Source: Actinomadura graeca (GTDB taxonomy: Bacteria > Actinomycetota > Actinomycetes > Streptosporangiales > Streptosporangiaceae). Taken from it: a DNA stretch of 64,000 bases. The stretch is taken from contig NZ_CP059572.1 in NCBI RefSeq assembly GCF_019175365.1, positions 1,116,001 through 1,180,000 on the forward strand, read 5' to 3'. Positions 25,294-35,200 of the stretch are shown here, in pieces (position 1 is the stretch's first letter; every line of letters starts with the position of its first letter). The position numbers and the translations under genes were made by a program. The notes under the pieces are model-generated. The model was not told the DNA's origin. It did no database searches and saw only the letters and a program-made list of their open reading frames with translations.

Positions 25294-28242
25294 ATGGAGG
25301 GTCGTACGACCCGGCAGGGCACAGCGCCCGGGAACGGCGTTCCCCTGGTCGGACGGCGGTCCGTCCTCCGCGAATTCGAGGAGGCCCTGGACGCCGCCGC
25401 GTCCGCCTCCTTCCGTTTCCTGGCCCTGGTCGGGGAGCCGGGCGCGGGCAAGACCCGGCTGCTGAGCGAGCTGTCGGCGGCGGCGGACGCGCGGAAGCTG
25501 AGCCTGCTGTCCGGGCGCGCGGCCGAGTTCGAGCAGGAAATGCCGTTCGGCGCCATCGTCGACGCGCTCGACGACCATCTTGAGGACCACTTCCCCGACC
25601 TCAATCCGGCGACGGTCCGGCTGCTGGCCCCGGTGTTCCCCGCGCTGTCCACGGTCCTCGGCGACGGCCTGCCCGGCGCGGCGCCCGGCGGCGGCCCGGA
25701 GACGACGCCCGTCGCCCGCTACCAGCTGTACCGGGCGGTGCGGCACCTGCTGGAGGAGCTGGCCGCGCCGTCGGGCCTGGTGCTGATCGTCGACGACGTC
25801 CACTGGGCCGACGACGCGACGATCGAGCTGCTGGACCATCTCGTCCGGCATCCGCCGCGCGCCCGGGTGCTGATCGCGCTCGCCTACCGCCCGGCGCAGG
25901 CGTCGGCGCGGCTCGCCGCGCTGGTGCAGGCGTCGGTGCAGGCGGTGGGCGGGCACCGGCTGTCGGTGGAGCCGCTGACCGAGTCCGAGGTCGCCGAGCT
26001 GCTCGGCCCGCAGGTCAGCGGGGCCCGCTGCCGCGAGCTGTACAAGGCGAGCGGCGGCAACCCGTTCTACCTGGAGGCGCTGGCCCGCAGCCGGGAGCCG
26101 CTGACCGCCGGCGAGCCAGGCGGCGACCTGCCGCCCGCCGTGCGCGCCGCGCTCCAGCTGGAGCTGAGCGGGCTGTCGCCGAACGCGCTGCTGATCGCGC
26201 AGAGCGCGGCGGTGGCGGCCGACGAGTTCCCGCCGCTGCTGGCCGCCGCGGCGGCCGAGGTGGGCGAGGAGACGGCGCTGGCGGCGCTGGACGAGCTGGT
26301 CGCCCGCGACATCGTGCGGCCCCGGGCCGAGCGGTTCCGGTTCCGGCATCCGCTCGTCCGGCACGCCGCCTACCGCTCCGCCGCGGCCGGGTGGCGGCTG
26401 GCGGCGCACGGCCGGATCGCGGCCTACCTCACCGAGATCGGCGCGCCCGCCGCCGTCCGCGCCCGGCACATCGAGCGGTCGGGGCGGGCCGGCGACAGGG
26501 TCGCCATCGCGACGCTGGTGGAGGCGGCGCGCGCGTTCGCCACGCAGGCGCCGGCGACCGCCGCGCACTGGCTGCAGTCGGCGCTGCGGCTGATGCCGGA
26601 GACGCGGCCGGAGACGCCGCTGCCCGCGGAGCCCGGCGGTCCCGTCCTGCCGTCGCGGCTGGAGCTGATGATGGAGCTGGCGCAGGTCCAGACCGTCGGC
26701 GGCCACCTGACCGAGGGCCGCGAGACCGCGCGCAACGTGCTGAAGATGCTGCCGGAGGACGACTACGAGCGCCGGGCGCGCGCGGCCCGGCTCGCCGCGC
26801 TGATGGAGCGGCAGCTCGACCGGCCGCACGAGGCCCGCGCCCTGCTGCTGGACGAGCTGCGCCGCATGCCCGACCCCCGCTCGCCCGCCGCGGTGCCGCT
26901 GCGGATGCGGCTGGTCGCCGAGCGGATGATGCGCATCGACTTCCGCGCCGCGCAGGCGGTGCTGGACCTGATGCCCGACGACTCCGAGGACTGGGAGCCC
27001 GGCCTGAAGCTCGCGGTCGCCGCGCTGCGCCCGATGCCCGCGCTCGCGGCGGGGCGCATCGAGGACGCGCTGCGGTACCTGGAGGCGGCCGGGGTGCTGG
27101 TCGACGCGGCGCCCGACGAGCACCTGGCGGAGTGGATGGACGCCATCGCCTGGCTGTGCTGGGCCTCGACGTTCATGGGCCATTTCCTCAGCGCGGCCGA
27201 CCGGTTCCAGCGCGCCGTCACCGTCGCGCGCGCGACCGGGCAGCTCTACATCGTGACCAACCTGAGGGCGGGCCAGGCCCGCGCCTACGGGATGCTCGGG
27301 CGGCTGGAGGAGGCCGCGGGCGCCGCCGAGGAGGCCGTGGAGGAGGCCCGGCTGCTGAACTCCGGGCAGCAGCTGGTGTTCGCGCTGACCCAGCAGAGCC
27401 TCGTGGCGGGCTGGTCGGGCGACGACGACTCGGCGCTGCGGCTCGCCGAGGAGGCCATCGAGATCGGCGCGGGCGTCGGCGAGTGGTGGGGGTCGATGGC
27501 CCGCTACGCGCGCGCGATGGCGCTGATCGGCCTCGGCCGGCCCGACGACGCGGCCGGCGCCGTCCAGGCCGCGTTCGGCGGGCCGCTGGACCAGCGGACG
27601 CACCTGTCGCTGTGCGAGACGATGGCGGGCCTGGAGGCCGGCCGCGGCCGCGCCGACGAGGCGATGGAGTGGGTCAAGCGCACCGAGGGCTTCGTCATCC
27701 CCGGCATGGAGGCCCACAACGCGCTGGCGCACCTGGCCCGGGCGCACGCCCTGCAGCTCACCGACCCGGCGGAGGCCGCGCGGGAGGCCCTCACGGCGGC
27801 GGAGATGTTCGAGACGGCCGGGCACCAGATCGAGACCGGCCGCGCCCGGCTGCGCGCCGGCACCGCCTACGCCGAGGCCGACGACCGCGCCGCCGCCCGC
27901 GAGCAGCTGCGCACGGCGGCCGGGATCTTCTCCGGCTGCGGCGCGCGGACGCTGCACGCCCAGGCCGTCCGCGAGCAGCGCCGGATCGGCGTGCGGGTGC
28001 CGACCAAGGGCGGCCGCAGCTCCGGGCTCCCCGGCGGGCTGTCCAAGCGCGAGTACGAGGTGGCCACGCTGGTCGTCGAGGGGTGCTCCAACTCCCAGAT
28101 CGCCGAGCGGCTGTTCGTCAGCATCCGCACCGTGGAGACGCACCTGTCGCACATCTTCGCCAAGTTCGGGGTGAACTCGCGCGTCGGCGTGGTGAGCGCG
28201 CTGACACGCACCGAGGCCGACGCGGACGGCCAGGGCGGCTGA
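25294..28242 (+). CDS. LAL-type transcriptional regulator (AAA/STAND ATPase with LuxR HTH)
   Basis: 982 residues: N-terminal P-loop module with Walker A LVGEPGAGKTRLL (about 45) and Walker B LVLIVDDVHWADD (about 165), a long helical TPR-like middle, and a C-terminal LuxR helix-turn-helix (GLSKREYEVATLVVEGCSNSQIAE, about 910-970). This is the large ATP-binding LuxR (MalT-like) family, usually pathway-specific activators in actinomycetes. ATG at 25294 has GGGG 7 bases upstream, better placed than the GTG at 25288. It precedes the hydrolase/GMC pair in the same direction, 239 bp away, making those candidate targets. Confidence 0.92.
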   Translation: MEGRTTRQGTAPGNGVPLVGRRSVLREFEEALDAAASASFRFLALVGEPGAGKTRLLSELSAAADARKLSLLSGRAAEFEQEMPFGAIVDALDDHLEDHFPDLNPATVRLLAPVFPALSTVLGDGLPGAAPGGGPETTPVARYQLYRAVRHLLEELAAPSGLVLIVDDVHWADDATIELLDHLVRHPPRARVLIALAYRPAQASARLAALVQASVQAVGGHRLSVEPLTESEVAELLGPQVSGARCRELYKASGGNPFYLEALARSREPLTAGEPGGDLPPAVRAALQLELSGLSPNALLIAQSAAVAADEFPPLLAAAAAEVGEETALAALDELVARDIVRPRAERFRFRHPLVRHAAYRSAAAGWRLAAHGRIAAYLTEIGAPAAVRARHIERSGRAGDRVAIATLVEAARAFATQAPATAAHWLQSALRLMPETRPETPLPAEPGGPVLPSRLELMMELAQVQTVGGHLTEGRETARNVLKMLPEDDYERRARAARLAALMERQLDRPHEARALLLDELRRMPDPRSPAAVPLRMRLVAERMMRIDFRAAQAVLDLMPDDSEDWEPGLKLAVAALRPMPALAAGRIEDALRYLEAAGVLVDAAPDEHLAEWMDAIAWLCWASTFMGHFLSAADRFQRAVTVARATGQLYIVTNLRAGQARAYGMLGRLEEAAGAAEEAVEEARLLNSGQQLVFALTQQSLVAGWSGDDDSALRLAEEAIEIGAGVGEWWGSMARYARAMALIGLGRPDDAAGAVQAAFGGPLDQRTHLSLCETMAGLEAGRGRADEAMEWVKRTEGFVIPGMEAHNALAHLARAHALQLTDPAEAAREALTAAEMFETAGHQIETGRARLRAGTAYAEADDRAAAREQLRTAAGIFSGCGARTLHAQAVREQRRIGVRVPTKGGRSSGLPGGLSKREYEVATLVVEGCSNSQIAERLFVSIRTVETHLSHIFAKFGVNSRVGVVSALTRTEADADGQGG

Positions 28243-28453
28243 CCGCTTCCCGGATTCGGTCGGCTGAAACGATGTGGACCGTTCGATTCTGTCCTGTTTA
28301 CGCCACGCGCTACCGGTTCCAGAACCTCTGCCCGACTCCGTGCGTCACAGACGTTACGTATGCCCACGCGGAACCGCTCCGTACCTGCTGACCGGGCTCG
28401 GGGGCAAAGTACGGGTTTACCACGATGGCCCGATTAAGCCGGTCACAGCATCA

Positions 28454-28467
28454 TCGTTCCGGAACGA
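28454..28467. promoter_or_regulatory. 14-bp perfect palindrome at the ribosome site of the alpha/beta hydrolase
   Basis: TCGTTCCGGAACGA ends one base before the GGAGGTGAAGG ribosome site of the gene starting at 28482. A repressor bound here would block transcription or initiation. Confidence 0.5.
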
Positions 28468-28481
28468 CGGAGGTGAAGGAC

Positions 28482-29576
28482 ATGACACGGACGATCACGC
28501 GTTTCACGCACGAAGGCGTGTCGGACGCCGAAGTATCGGTGCACCCGTTCGCGACGGGGGACGGTCTCGGGCTCAGCCTGACGCGCTTCCTGCGCACGGA
28601 GGGCGAGGACGTCGTCCTGCTCGTCCACGGCCTCACCTCCGCGAGCGACGTCTACATCATGCCCGAGCACCGGAACCTGACGAGCCACCTGCTCGACAAC
28701 GGCTTCGGGGACGTCTGGGCCGTGGACTTCCGGATGAGCGGCCGTTTCCCCTACGACGCCGAGACGCACCGCTACACCCTGGACGACATCGCGCTGTACG
28801 ACTTCCCGGCCACGCTGAAGGAGCTGCGCAGGCACGTCGGCGACCGCCGGGTGCACGTCATCGCGCACTGCCTGGGCGCGGTGTCGTTCTCGATGAGCCT
28901 GTTCGCCGGCGCGGTCGACGGCATCACCACCCTGACCTGCAACAGCGTGTCGCTGACACCGCGGGTGCCGGCCTTCTCGAAGGTGAAGCTGTCCCTCGGG
29001 ACGTGGCTGCTGGAGTACGTCGTCGGCCTCCCGTTCCTCGACCCGAGGTTCGGCGACGCCCCGTTCCTCACCCGCCCGTGGATGCTCTCGCGCGCGGTGT
29101 CGCTCTTCCACGGCGAGTGCAGGGAGCGCGCCTGCCACATGCAGAGCTTCCAGTGGGGCTCGGGCAAGCCGGCGATGTACGAGCACTCCAACCTGCTGCC
29201 CGAGACGCACGCGCGGGTCGCCGACATCTGCTCGGCGTCGGGCCTGCACTACTACCGGCACGTCCGCAAGATGGTCTCCTCCGGACGCGCCGTGAAATAC
29301 GCGCCGGACGACGCGCGCTACGCGGGCCTGCCGCGCGACTACCTGCAGAACGCGGCCGACGTGCGGACGCCCCTGCTGCTGCTCGCCCCCGACCGCAACC
29401 GGGTCTTCACCGACTCCAACGTCCACCTCCACAAGATCCTGGAGAGGGCCGCGCCCGGACGCCACGAGCTGGCGGTGCTGCCCGGCTACGGGCACCTCGA
29501 CCCCCTGATCGGAAAGAACTCCTACATCGACGTCTTCCCGCGCATCGTCGACTTCCTCAAGCGGCACAGCGCATGA
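28482..29576 (+). CDS. Alpha/beta hydrolase with a Cys at the nucleophile position, paired with a GMC oxidase
   Basis: 364 residues of the alpha/beta-hydrolase fold: oxyanion motif LLVHGLTSAS near 45, nucleophile elbow IAHCLGAVSF near 125, where Cys takes the usual Ser place, Asp in LLLAPDRNRVF, and His in PGYGHLDPL near 345. Start at 28482 from GGAGGTGAAGG; the longer in-frame reading begins inside the promoter. It sits 37 bp before the GMC oxidoreductase gene, the same arrangement, with the same HC(L/V/M)G elbow, that I recall for mycobacterial cholesterol-oxidase-linked hydrolases. Substrate is probably a sterol or other lipid ester; that is inference. Confidence 0.82.
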   Translation: MTRTITRFTHEGVSDAEVSVHPFATGDGLGLSLTRFLRTEGEDVVLLVHGLTSASDVYIMPEHRNLTSHLLDNGFGDVWAVDFRMSGRFPYDAETHRYTLDDIALYDFPATLKELRRHVGDRRVHVIAHCLGAVSFSMSLFAGAVDGITTLTCNSVSLTPRVPAFSKVKLSLGTWLLEYVVGLPFLDPRFGDAPFLTRPWMLSRAVSLFHGECRERACHMQSFQWGSGKPAMYEHSNLLPETHARVADICSASGLHYYRHVRKMVSSGRAVKYAPDDARYAGLPRDYLQNAADVRTPLLLLAPDRNRVFTDSNVHLHKILERAAPGRHELAVLPGYGHLDPLIGKNSYIDVFPRIVDFLKRHSA

Positions 29577-29613
29577 GGTCCCGGCGGCGCACTAGCGGAA
29601 AGCCCACTGACTG

Positions 29614-32109
29614 GTGACTGGTATGGAACACGTGGACGCCGTGGTCATCGGCTCCGGATTCGGCGGCTCGGTCGCCGCGTACCGGCTGGCCGAGGCCGGA
29701 CGGTCGGTCGTGCTCTTGGAGCGCGGCCAGCCGTACCCGCCCGGCAGCTTCCCGCGCTCGCCGCAGCAGATGGGACGCGCGTTCTGGGACCCGGCCGCGG
29801 GCCTGTACGGCATGTTCGACGTGTGGTCCTTCAAGGGGTGCGACTCGGTCGTGTCGGCGGGGCTCGGCGGCGGCTCGCTGATCTACGCCAGCGTGCTCCT
29901 GCGCAAGGACGAGCGCTGGTTCGTCCACGACGAGCCGCTGCCGGGCGGCGGGTACGAGTCGTGGCCGATCTCGCGCGCCGACCTCGATCCGCACTACGAC
30001 GTGGTGGAGCGGATGCTCGGCGCGGCCCCCTACCCGCTGGACCGCCCGCCGTTCGACGACACCCCGAAGGCGCACGCGATGCAGGACGCGGCCGCGGAGC
30101 TGGGGCTGCAGTGCACGCTGCCGCCGCTCGCGGTGAGCTTCTCCGCCACGCCGGGGGGCGCGCCCGGGCTGAGCCTGCCGATCGCCGATGCCGGGCACCG
30201 CAACATCCACGGCGTCGGCCGCCGGACGTGCAAGCTGTGCGGCGAGTGCAACATCGGCTGCAACGAGGGCGCGAAGAACAGCCTCGACCACACCTACCTG
30301 TCGGCGGCGGCGCACCACGGCGCCGACATCCGCACCTCCCGCGAGGTGAAGGCGATCCGGCCGCGGCCGGGCGGCGGGTACGAGGTCGACTACGTCCACC
30401 ACACCGACCTGACCGCGAAGAAGGCCCGCCCGCCGGTGGTGACGATGTCGTGCGACCGGCTGGTCCTGGGCGCCGGCACGTACGGCACGACGTTCCTGCT
30501 GCTGAAGTCGCGGAAGGCGTTCCCGGGGCTGAGCCGGGCGCTCGGCACCCGGTTCAGCGGCAACGGCGACCTGCTGACGTTCCTGCTGAAGGCCAAGGAC
30601 CGCAACCGGGTCCGGCCGCTGGACGCCGCGCGCGGCCCGGTGATCACCAGCGCGATCCGGCTGGCGGACGAGCTGGACGCCGTGCCCGGCGCGGGCCGCG
30701 GCGCCTACATCGAGGACGGCGGCTACCCGGGGTTCGCGGACTGGATCATCCAGGGCTTCGACGCCGGGAACGAGATCGAGCGCGCGGTGAAGTTCCTGTG
30801 GAACCGGTTCACCGAGTTCTTCAAGGACGCGCCGGACACGAACCTGTCCCAGGAGCTGTCGGACCTGATCGGCGACGGGGCGCTGACGGTCAGCTCGCTG
30901 CCGCTGCTCGGCATGGGCCGCGACATCGCGGACGGGCGGCTGCACCTGCGGGAGGGGCGGCTGGCCGCCGACTGGACCTCGCGGACCAGCGAGGAGCACT
31001 TCAGGCGCGTCCGCAAGACGATGCAGGGCATCGCGGACGTGCTCGGCGCGGAGTACGCGGACAACCCGATGTGGTTCCGCAAGCGCATCATCACCGTCCA
31101 TCCGCTGGGCGGGGCGCCGATGGGCGCCACCAAGGACGAGGGCGTCTGCGACGCCTTCGGCGAGGTGTTCGGGTTCCCGGGCCTCTACATCGCCGACGGG
31201 GCGGCGATGCCCGGGCCGGTGGGCCCGAATCCCTCGCTCACCATCGCCGCGCAGGCCGATCGCCTGGCCACGCGGCTGCTGGAGGGCGTGCCCGCACGCG
31301 GGGGTGCGGGCACGGTGGTCTCCGTCCCCGACGACACGGGGGCCGGGCCGGCCGGGGGGGCCGGCCCGCCTGACGGGGCGGGGGGCGTTCCGGGGAACGG
31401 CACGGCGTACGGTCCGCGTTCCGGCGGGGGGACGATCACGCCCCTCCCCCGGAGCGAACCGGTTCCGGAGGGCCGCGGCGGCGTCGGGGGATCGATCGCC
31501 GTGGCCCTGGACCGTACGTCGCTGTCGTTCACCGAGGAGATGAAGGGGTTCGTCACCTATGGCGTGACCGATCCGCGGGCGGGGGAACTCGCGGACGAGC
31601 GCGTGCGGCTGGCGTTCCGGCTGACGATCACCGCCGAGGACACCGACCGCTTCCTGGCCGAGCCCGAGCACGCCGCGAGGGCCGAGGGATGGATCGACGC
31701 CGCTGGCCGCGGGGGCCGGCGTCCCGTCCGGCGGGGCTGGTTCAACCTGTTCGCGCCGGGTGGCGCGGAGGATCGTCGGCTGATGAGGTACCGGCTGTAC
31801 TTCACCGACGGCGAGAACCGGCCCCGCACCCTGGTCGGCCACAAGAACGTGCTGCACGGCCCGCCGACGCGGATCTGGCCCGACACGTCCACGCTGTACG
31901 TCCGGATCCTGCGGGGCCACGTCGGCGAGCACGCCGAGGACGGCGCGGAGGTGCTGGCCGCGGGGGTCCTGCACATCCAGCTCACCGACTTCGCCCGGCA
32001 ACTGACGACGTTCCGCACGACCGGGCCGGGCGGTGCCGGGAAGCTGGTCAGCTTCGGCAGGTTCTTCGCCGGGGAGCTGTGGGAGGTCTACGGTCCCGAC
32101 CTCGACTGA
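29614..32109 (+). CDS. Cholesterol-oxidase-like GMC oxidoreductase with C-terminal extra domain
   Basis: 831 residues. N-terminal FAD-binding fold VVIGSGFGGSVAAYRL, then ALGGGSLIYA, a cysteine-rich stretch CKLCGECNIGCNEG near residue 205, the active-site block HPLGGAPMG near 495 and PGPVGPNPSL. After the GMC core (ends about 560) a Gly/Pro-rich linker leads to a second domain (about 620-831, SFTEEMKGFVTYGVTDP). This two-domain design resembles mycobacterial GMC oxidases of unknown substrate. GTG start at 29614 (GGAAAG 11 bases upstream); ATG at 29623 is an alternative. Likely FAD-dependent sterol/alcohol oxidase acting with the preceding hydrolase. Confidence 0.85.
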   Translation: MTGMEHVDAVVIGSGFGGSVAAYRLAEAGRSVVLLERGQPYPPGSFPRSPQQMGRAFWDPAAGLYGMFDVWSFKGCDSVVSAGLGGGSLIYASVLLRKDERWFVHDEPLPGGGYESWPISRADLDPHYDVVERMLGAAPYPLDRPPFDDTPKAHAMQDAAAELGLQCTLPPLAVSFSATPGGAPGLSLPIADAGHRNIHGVGRRTCKLCGECNIGCNEGAKNSLDHTYLSAAAHHGADIRTSREVKAIRPRPGGGYEVDYVHHTDLTAKKARPPVVTMSCDRLVLGAGTYGTTFLLLKSRKAFPGLSRALGTRFSGNGDLLTFLLKAKDRNRVRPLDAARGPVITSAIRLADELDAVPGAGRGAYIEDGGYPGFADWIIQGFDAGNEIERAVKFLWNRFTEFFKDAPDTNLSQELSDLIGDGALTVSSLPLLGMGRDIADGRLHLREGRLAADWTSRTSEEHFRRVRKTMQGIADVLGAEYADNPMWFRKRIITVHPLGGAPMGATKDEGVCDAFGEVFGFPGLYIADGAAMPGPVGPNPSLTIAAQADRLATRLLEGVPARGGAGTVVSVPDDTGAGPAGGAGPPDGAGGVPGNGTAYGPRSGGGTITPLPRSEPVPEGRGGVGGSIAVALDRTSLSFTEEMKGFVTYGVTDPRAGELADERVRLAFRLTITAEDTDRFLAEPEHAARAEGWIDAAGRGGRRPVRRGWFNLFAPGGAEDRRLMRYRLYFTDGENRPRTLVGHKNVLHGPPTRIWPDTSTLYVRILRGHVGEHAEDGAEVLAAGVLHIQLTDFARQLTTFRTTGPGGAGKLVSFGRFFAGELWEVYGPDLD

Positions 32110-32127
32110 GGGGGACCGTCCAGGTTC

Positions 32128-32167
32128 GTGCGGGCCGAGAGAACTGCGGGGTGCTCTCGGCCCGCAC
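32128..32167. terminator. Bidirectional hairpin terminator, 14-bp perfect stem
   Basis: Arms GTGCGGGCCGAGAG (32128-32141) and CTCTCGGCCCGCAC (32154-32167), 12-base loop. It lies between the convergent GMC and AAA genes. No T-run follows, as is usual for actinomycete terminators. Confidence 0.85.
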
Positions 32168-32206
32168 CTTCGTCCGCGGCGGCGCCCGCGTTCAGAGGTG
32201 CGTGGC

Positions 32207-35200
32207 TCAGAGGTAGTGGCCGGGGCCGTCGGCGGCGGGGGCGGCCTCGGCGGCGGCCTCGATGTCGGCGCGGCGCAGCGTCCGGACCGCCTCGCCGTCG
32301 GGCGGCCCGTCCTCCGCGCCGCCGGGGGCGGTGATCCGCCGGGCCTGGACGGCGACCGCCCGGTCGAGCAGGTTGCGCATCTCGCGGGCGTTGCCGAACC
32401 GGGCGCCTCGGCCGCGGCGGGGCAGCAGCCTGCGGACGGCGGCCAGCGCGCCCGGCGGGACGCGGAACCCGGCGTCGGCGGCCATCGCCGCGAAGATCTC
32501 GGTGAGCTCGTCGTCGGTGTAGTCGGGGAAGCGCAGCACCCGCGGGAAGCGGGACGCCAGGCCGGGGTTGCAGGCCAGGAACTCGCGCATCTCCCGGTCG
32601 TACCCGGCGACGATCACCACGAGGTCGTGGCGGTGCTCCTCCATCAGCCGCAGCAGCTCGGCGACCGCCTCGGGGCCGAAGTCGGCGCCGGGGGCGTGCA
32701 GCGCGTACGCCTCGTCCACGAACAGCACGCCGCCGAGCGCGCTCTCCACGGCGGCCCGCACGCGCGGCGCGGTCTGCCCGACGAACTCGGCGACCAGGTC
32801 GGCACGGGAGACCTCGACCAGGTGCCCCGACGACAGCAGCCCCAGCCGGGCGTAGACGTCGGCGAGCAGCCGCGCGACGGTCGTCTTGGCGGTGCCGGGG
32901 TTGCCGGTGAAGACCATGTGCCGGGTCGGGCGCGCGGCGGTGATCCCGGCGTCGCGGCGCAGCCGCTCGGTGCGGGCCTCGGCGACCAGCAGCCCGACCT
33001 CCTGCTTGACGGCGCCGAGGCCGACGAGCCGGTCGATCTCCGCGAGCGGGTCGTCGGCGGGCTCGACCCGGCCGACGGGCGCGAGGGAGGCGGGGACGTC
33101 GTCGGGGACGAGCATGTCCAGCGACTCGTCCTCGTCCGGGCCGGTCATGACGCGCAGCGCCTGCCGGGCGACGGTGCGCTCCAGCAGCGCGGCCATGAGC
33201 CGGGCGTTGCCGGGCCGCGCGGCGGGCGGCCCGGACGCGACCAGCTCGCGGACGCGGTCGAGCACGCCCGGCGCGAGCAGGAACCGGTCGGCGGCGGCCC
33301 GGGCGGCGAACACCGTGACCAGCTCGGCGTCGCTCAGGTCGGGGAACCGCACGGTGGTCGGGAACAGCCGGGCCAGCGCGGGGCGCGCGGCGAGGAGCCC
33401 GCCGTGCCCGGACCCGGGGCCGCTGAGGACGACGACCAGGTCGTCCGGGCAGGACTCGATCGCGGCGGCGAGCGCGTCGGCGGCCTCGGCGTCGCGCGCG
33501 GACGCCGCGGGGTCGAGCGGGTCCGCGCAGGCGATCAGCAGCACCCCGCCCGCCGCGCGCTCGAACACGCGGCGGATCTTGGCGGCGCCGTCCCCCGCGT
33601 GCGCGCCGACGAGGTCGGCGCGCTCGGCGCGGACCAGGTGCCCGGACGGCAGCACGCCCAGCTCGGCGTACAGGCGGCCGAGGACCCCGGCGACGGTGGA
33701 CTTGCCCGTGCCGGGGTTCCCGGCGAACGTCAGGTGCCGGGGCCGGGTGTGGGCGGTCATCCCCGCCTCCTTCCGCAGCCGCGCGCCTTTCGCCTCCGCG
33801 ACCAGGGCGCGGACCTCCCGCTTGACCGAGGCGATGCCGACGCAGGCGGCCAGCTCGGCGAGCGGGTCGGCGGCGGCCGCGCCGGGCAGCGCGGGACGGG
33901 CGGGCAGGTCGGCCTCCGTCACCTCGACGCCCGCGCCGGCGGGCGCGCCGGTCCTCCGGCGGGCGCGTTGCAGGCACACCTCCGCCAGGTGCCCGGCCAG
34001 CCGGGCGTTGCGCATGTTGAGCTGCGCGGGCGTGCGGACGAGCAGCGCCCCGGCCGCGCGCGCCACCCGCCGCTCGACCCGCCCTCCCCCGGTCCCGACC
34101 GCGCGGCGGAACAGCTCGGCGTGGTCCTGCACGCCGAAGTCGGCGGTGCGGGCGATCCGCATCCCGTGGACGAGCGCCGGGTTCGCGGCCAGCAGGCGCT
34201 CCTCGCCGCCCGTCCGGCACAGCGCGACGACGTGCAGGCCGGGATGGTCGGCCATGGCCCGGCGCAGTTCCTCCACGACCGCGGGGCCCGCGGCGTCGTA
34301 GCCGAGGATCGCGTCCAGGTGGCGGATCACCAGGACGTTCCCGGCCGCCGCGCACTCCCCGACGCGGGCCTGCACCCACAGGACGGCGTCGCTGACGCCG
34401 AGGTCGGCGAACACCTGGTCGGACAGGCGCAGCGCGTCGCGGGCCCGGCCGTCGCCGGCGAGCACCCGCTCGACCGCGGCGGCGGCCGTCCGGCGTCCCG
34501 ACCCCTCCGGCCCGCAGATCAGCAGGCGGACGGGGCGGTGGGCGTCGGCGACCGCGTCGCGCAGGACGCCGGCGAGCGCGGCGGGCCCGAGGATCCCGCC
34601 GAACGGGTCGCCACCGGCCACGGCGTCCCCGGGGCCACCGGCGCGCCGCCCGGCGGTGAGCCTCCGGGACAGCGGGTTGGCGACGCGGCGGCGGCCGAAC
34701 ATCCTCCGCAGGTCGAGCTGGAACCCGCGGACGGGCACGCGGCAGTCCGGGCTGGTCGCGGCGTCCGGCAGGCCCTGGACGGCGCCGGTGATCCGGACGG
34801 CCATGTCCAGCCAGGCGCGGCAGGCGTCGGCCTCGCCGGCGACGAGCCCGCGGGCCAGCCAGCCGCGCACGTCCCGCTGCCAGCCGCCGATCTCGAAGCC
34901 GTCGCGCAGGGCGGCCAGCCGGTCGCGCAGGTTCTCGTAGAGGGCCGCGCCGACCGCGGCGGACATCTGCGGGGGGACGTCGTCGGCGCCCGCCGCGAGC
35001 AGCAGCCGCGCGAGCGCGCCGTCCAGGGGCGGGGCGCCGTCGGCGGCGCCGAGCCGCTCGTGCGCGGCGGCGAGCCCGGCGCACGCCCAGCCGAGGTAGC
35101 CGACCGGGCCGGCCAGCTCCGGCAGGGCGTCGAGGACCTCCTCCGGTGCGTCGGCGGCCCACGCGTCCTCCAGGAGGCCGTGCGGGACGGCCGCGTCCCG

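Noticed and set aside
25294..28242. LAL regulator as the sensor of the CqsA-like signal
   Set aside because: It is 25 kb away and LAL proteins bind different ligands; nothing in the sequence links them.
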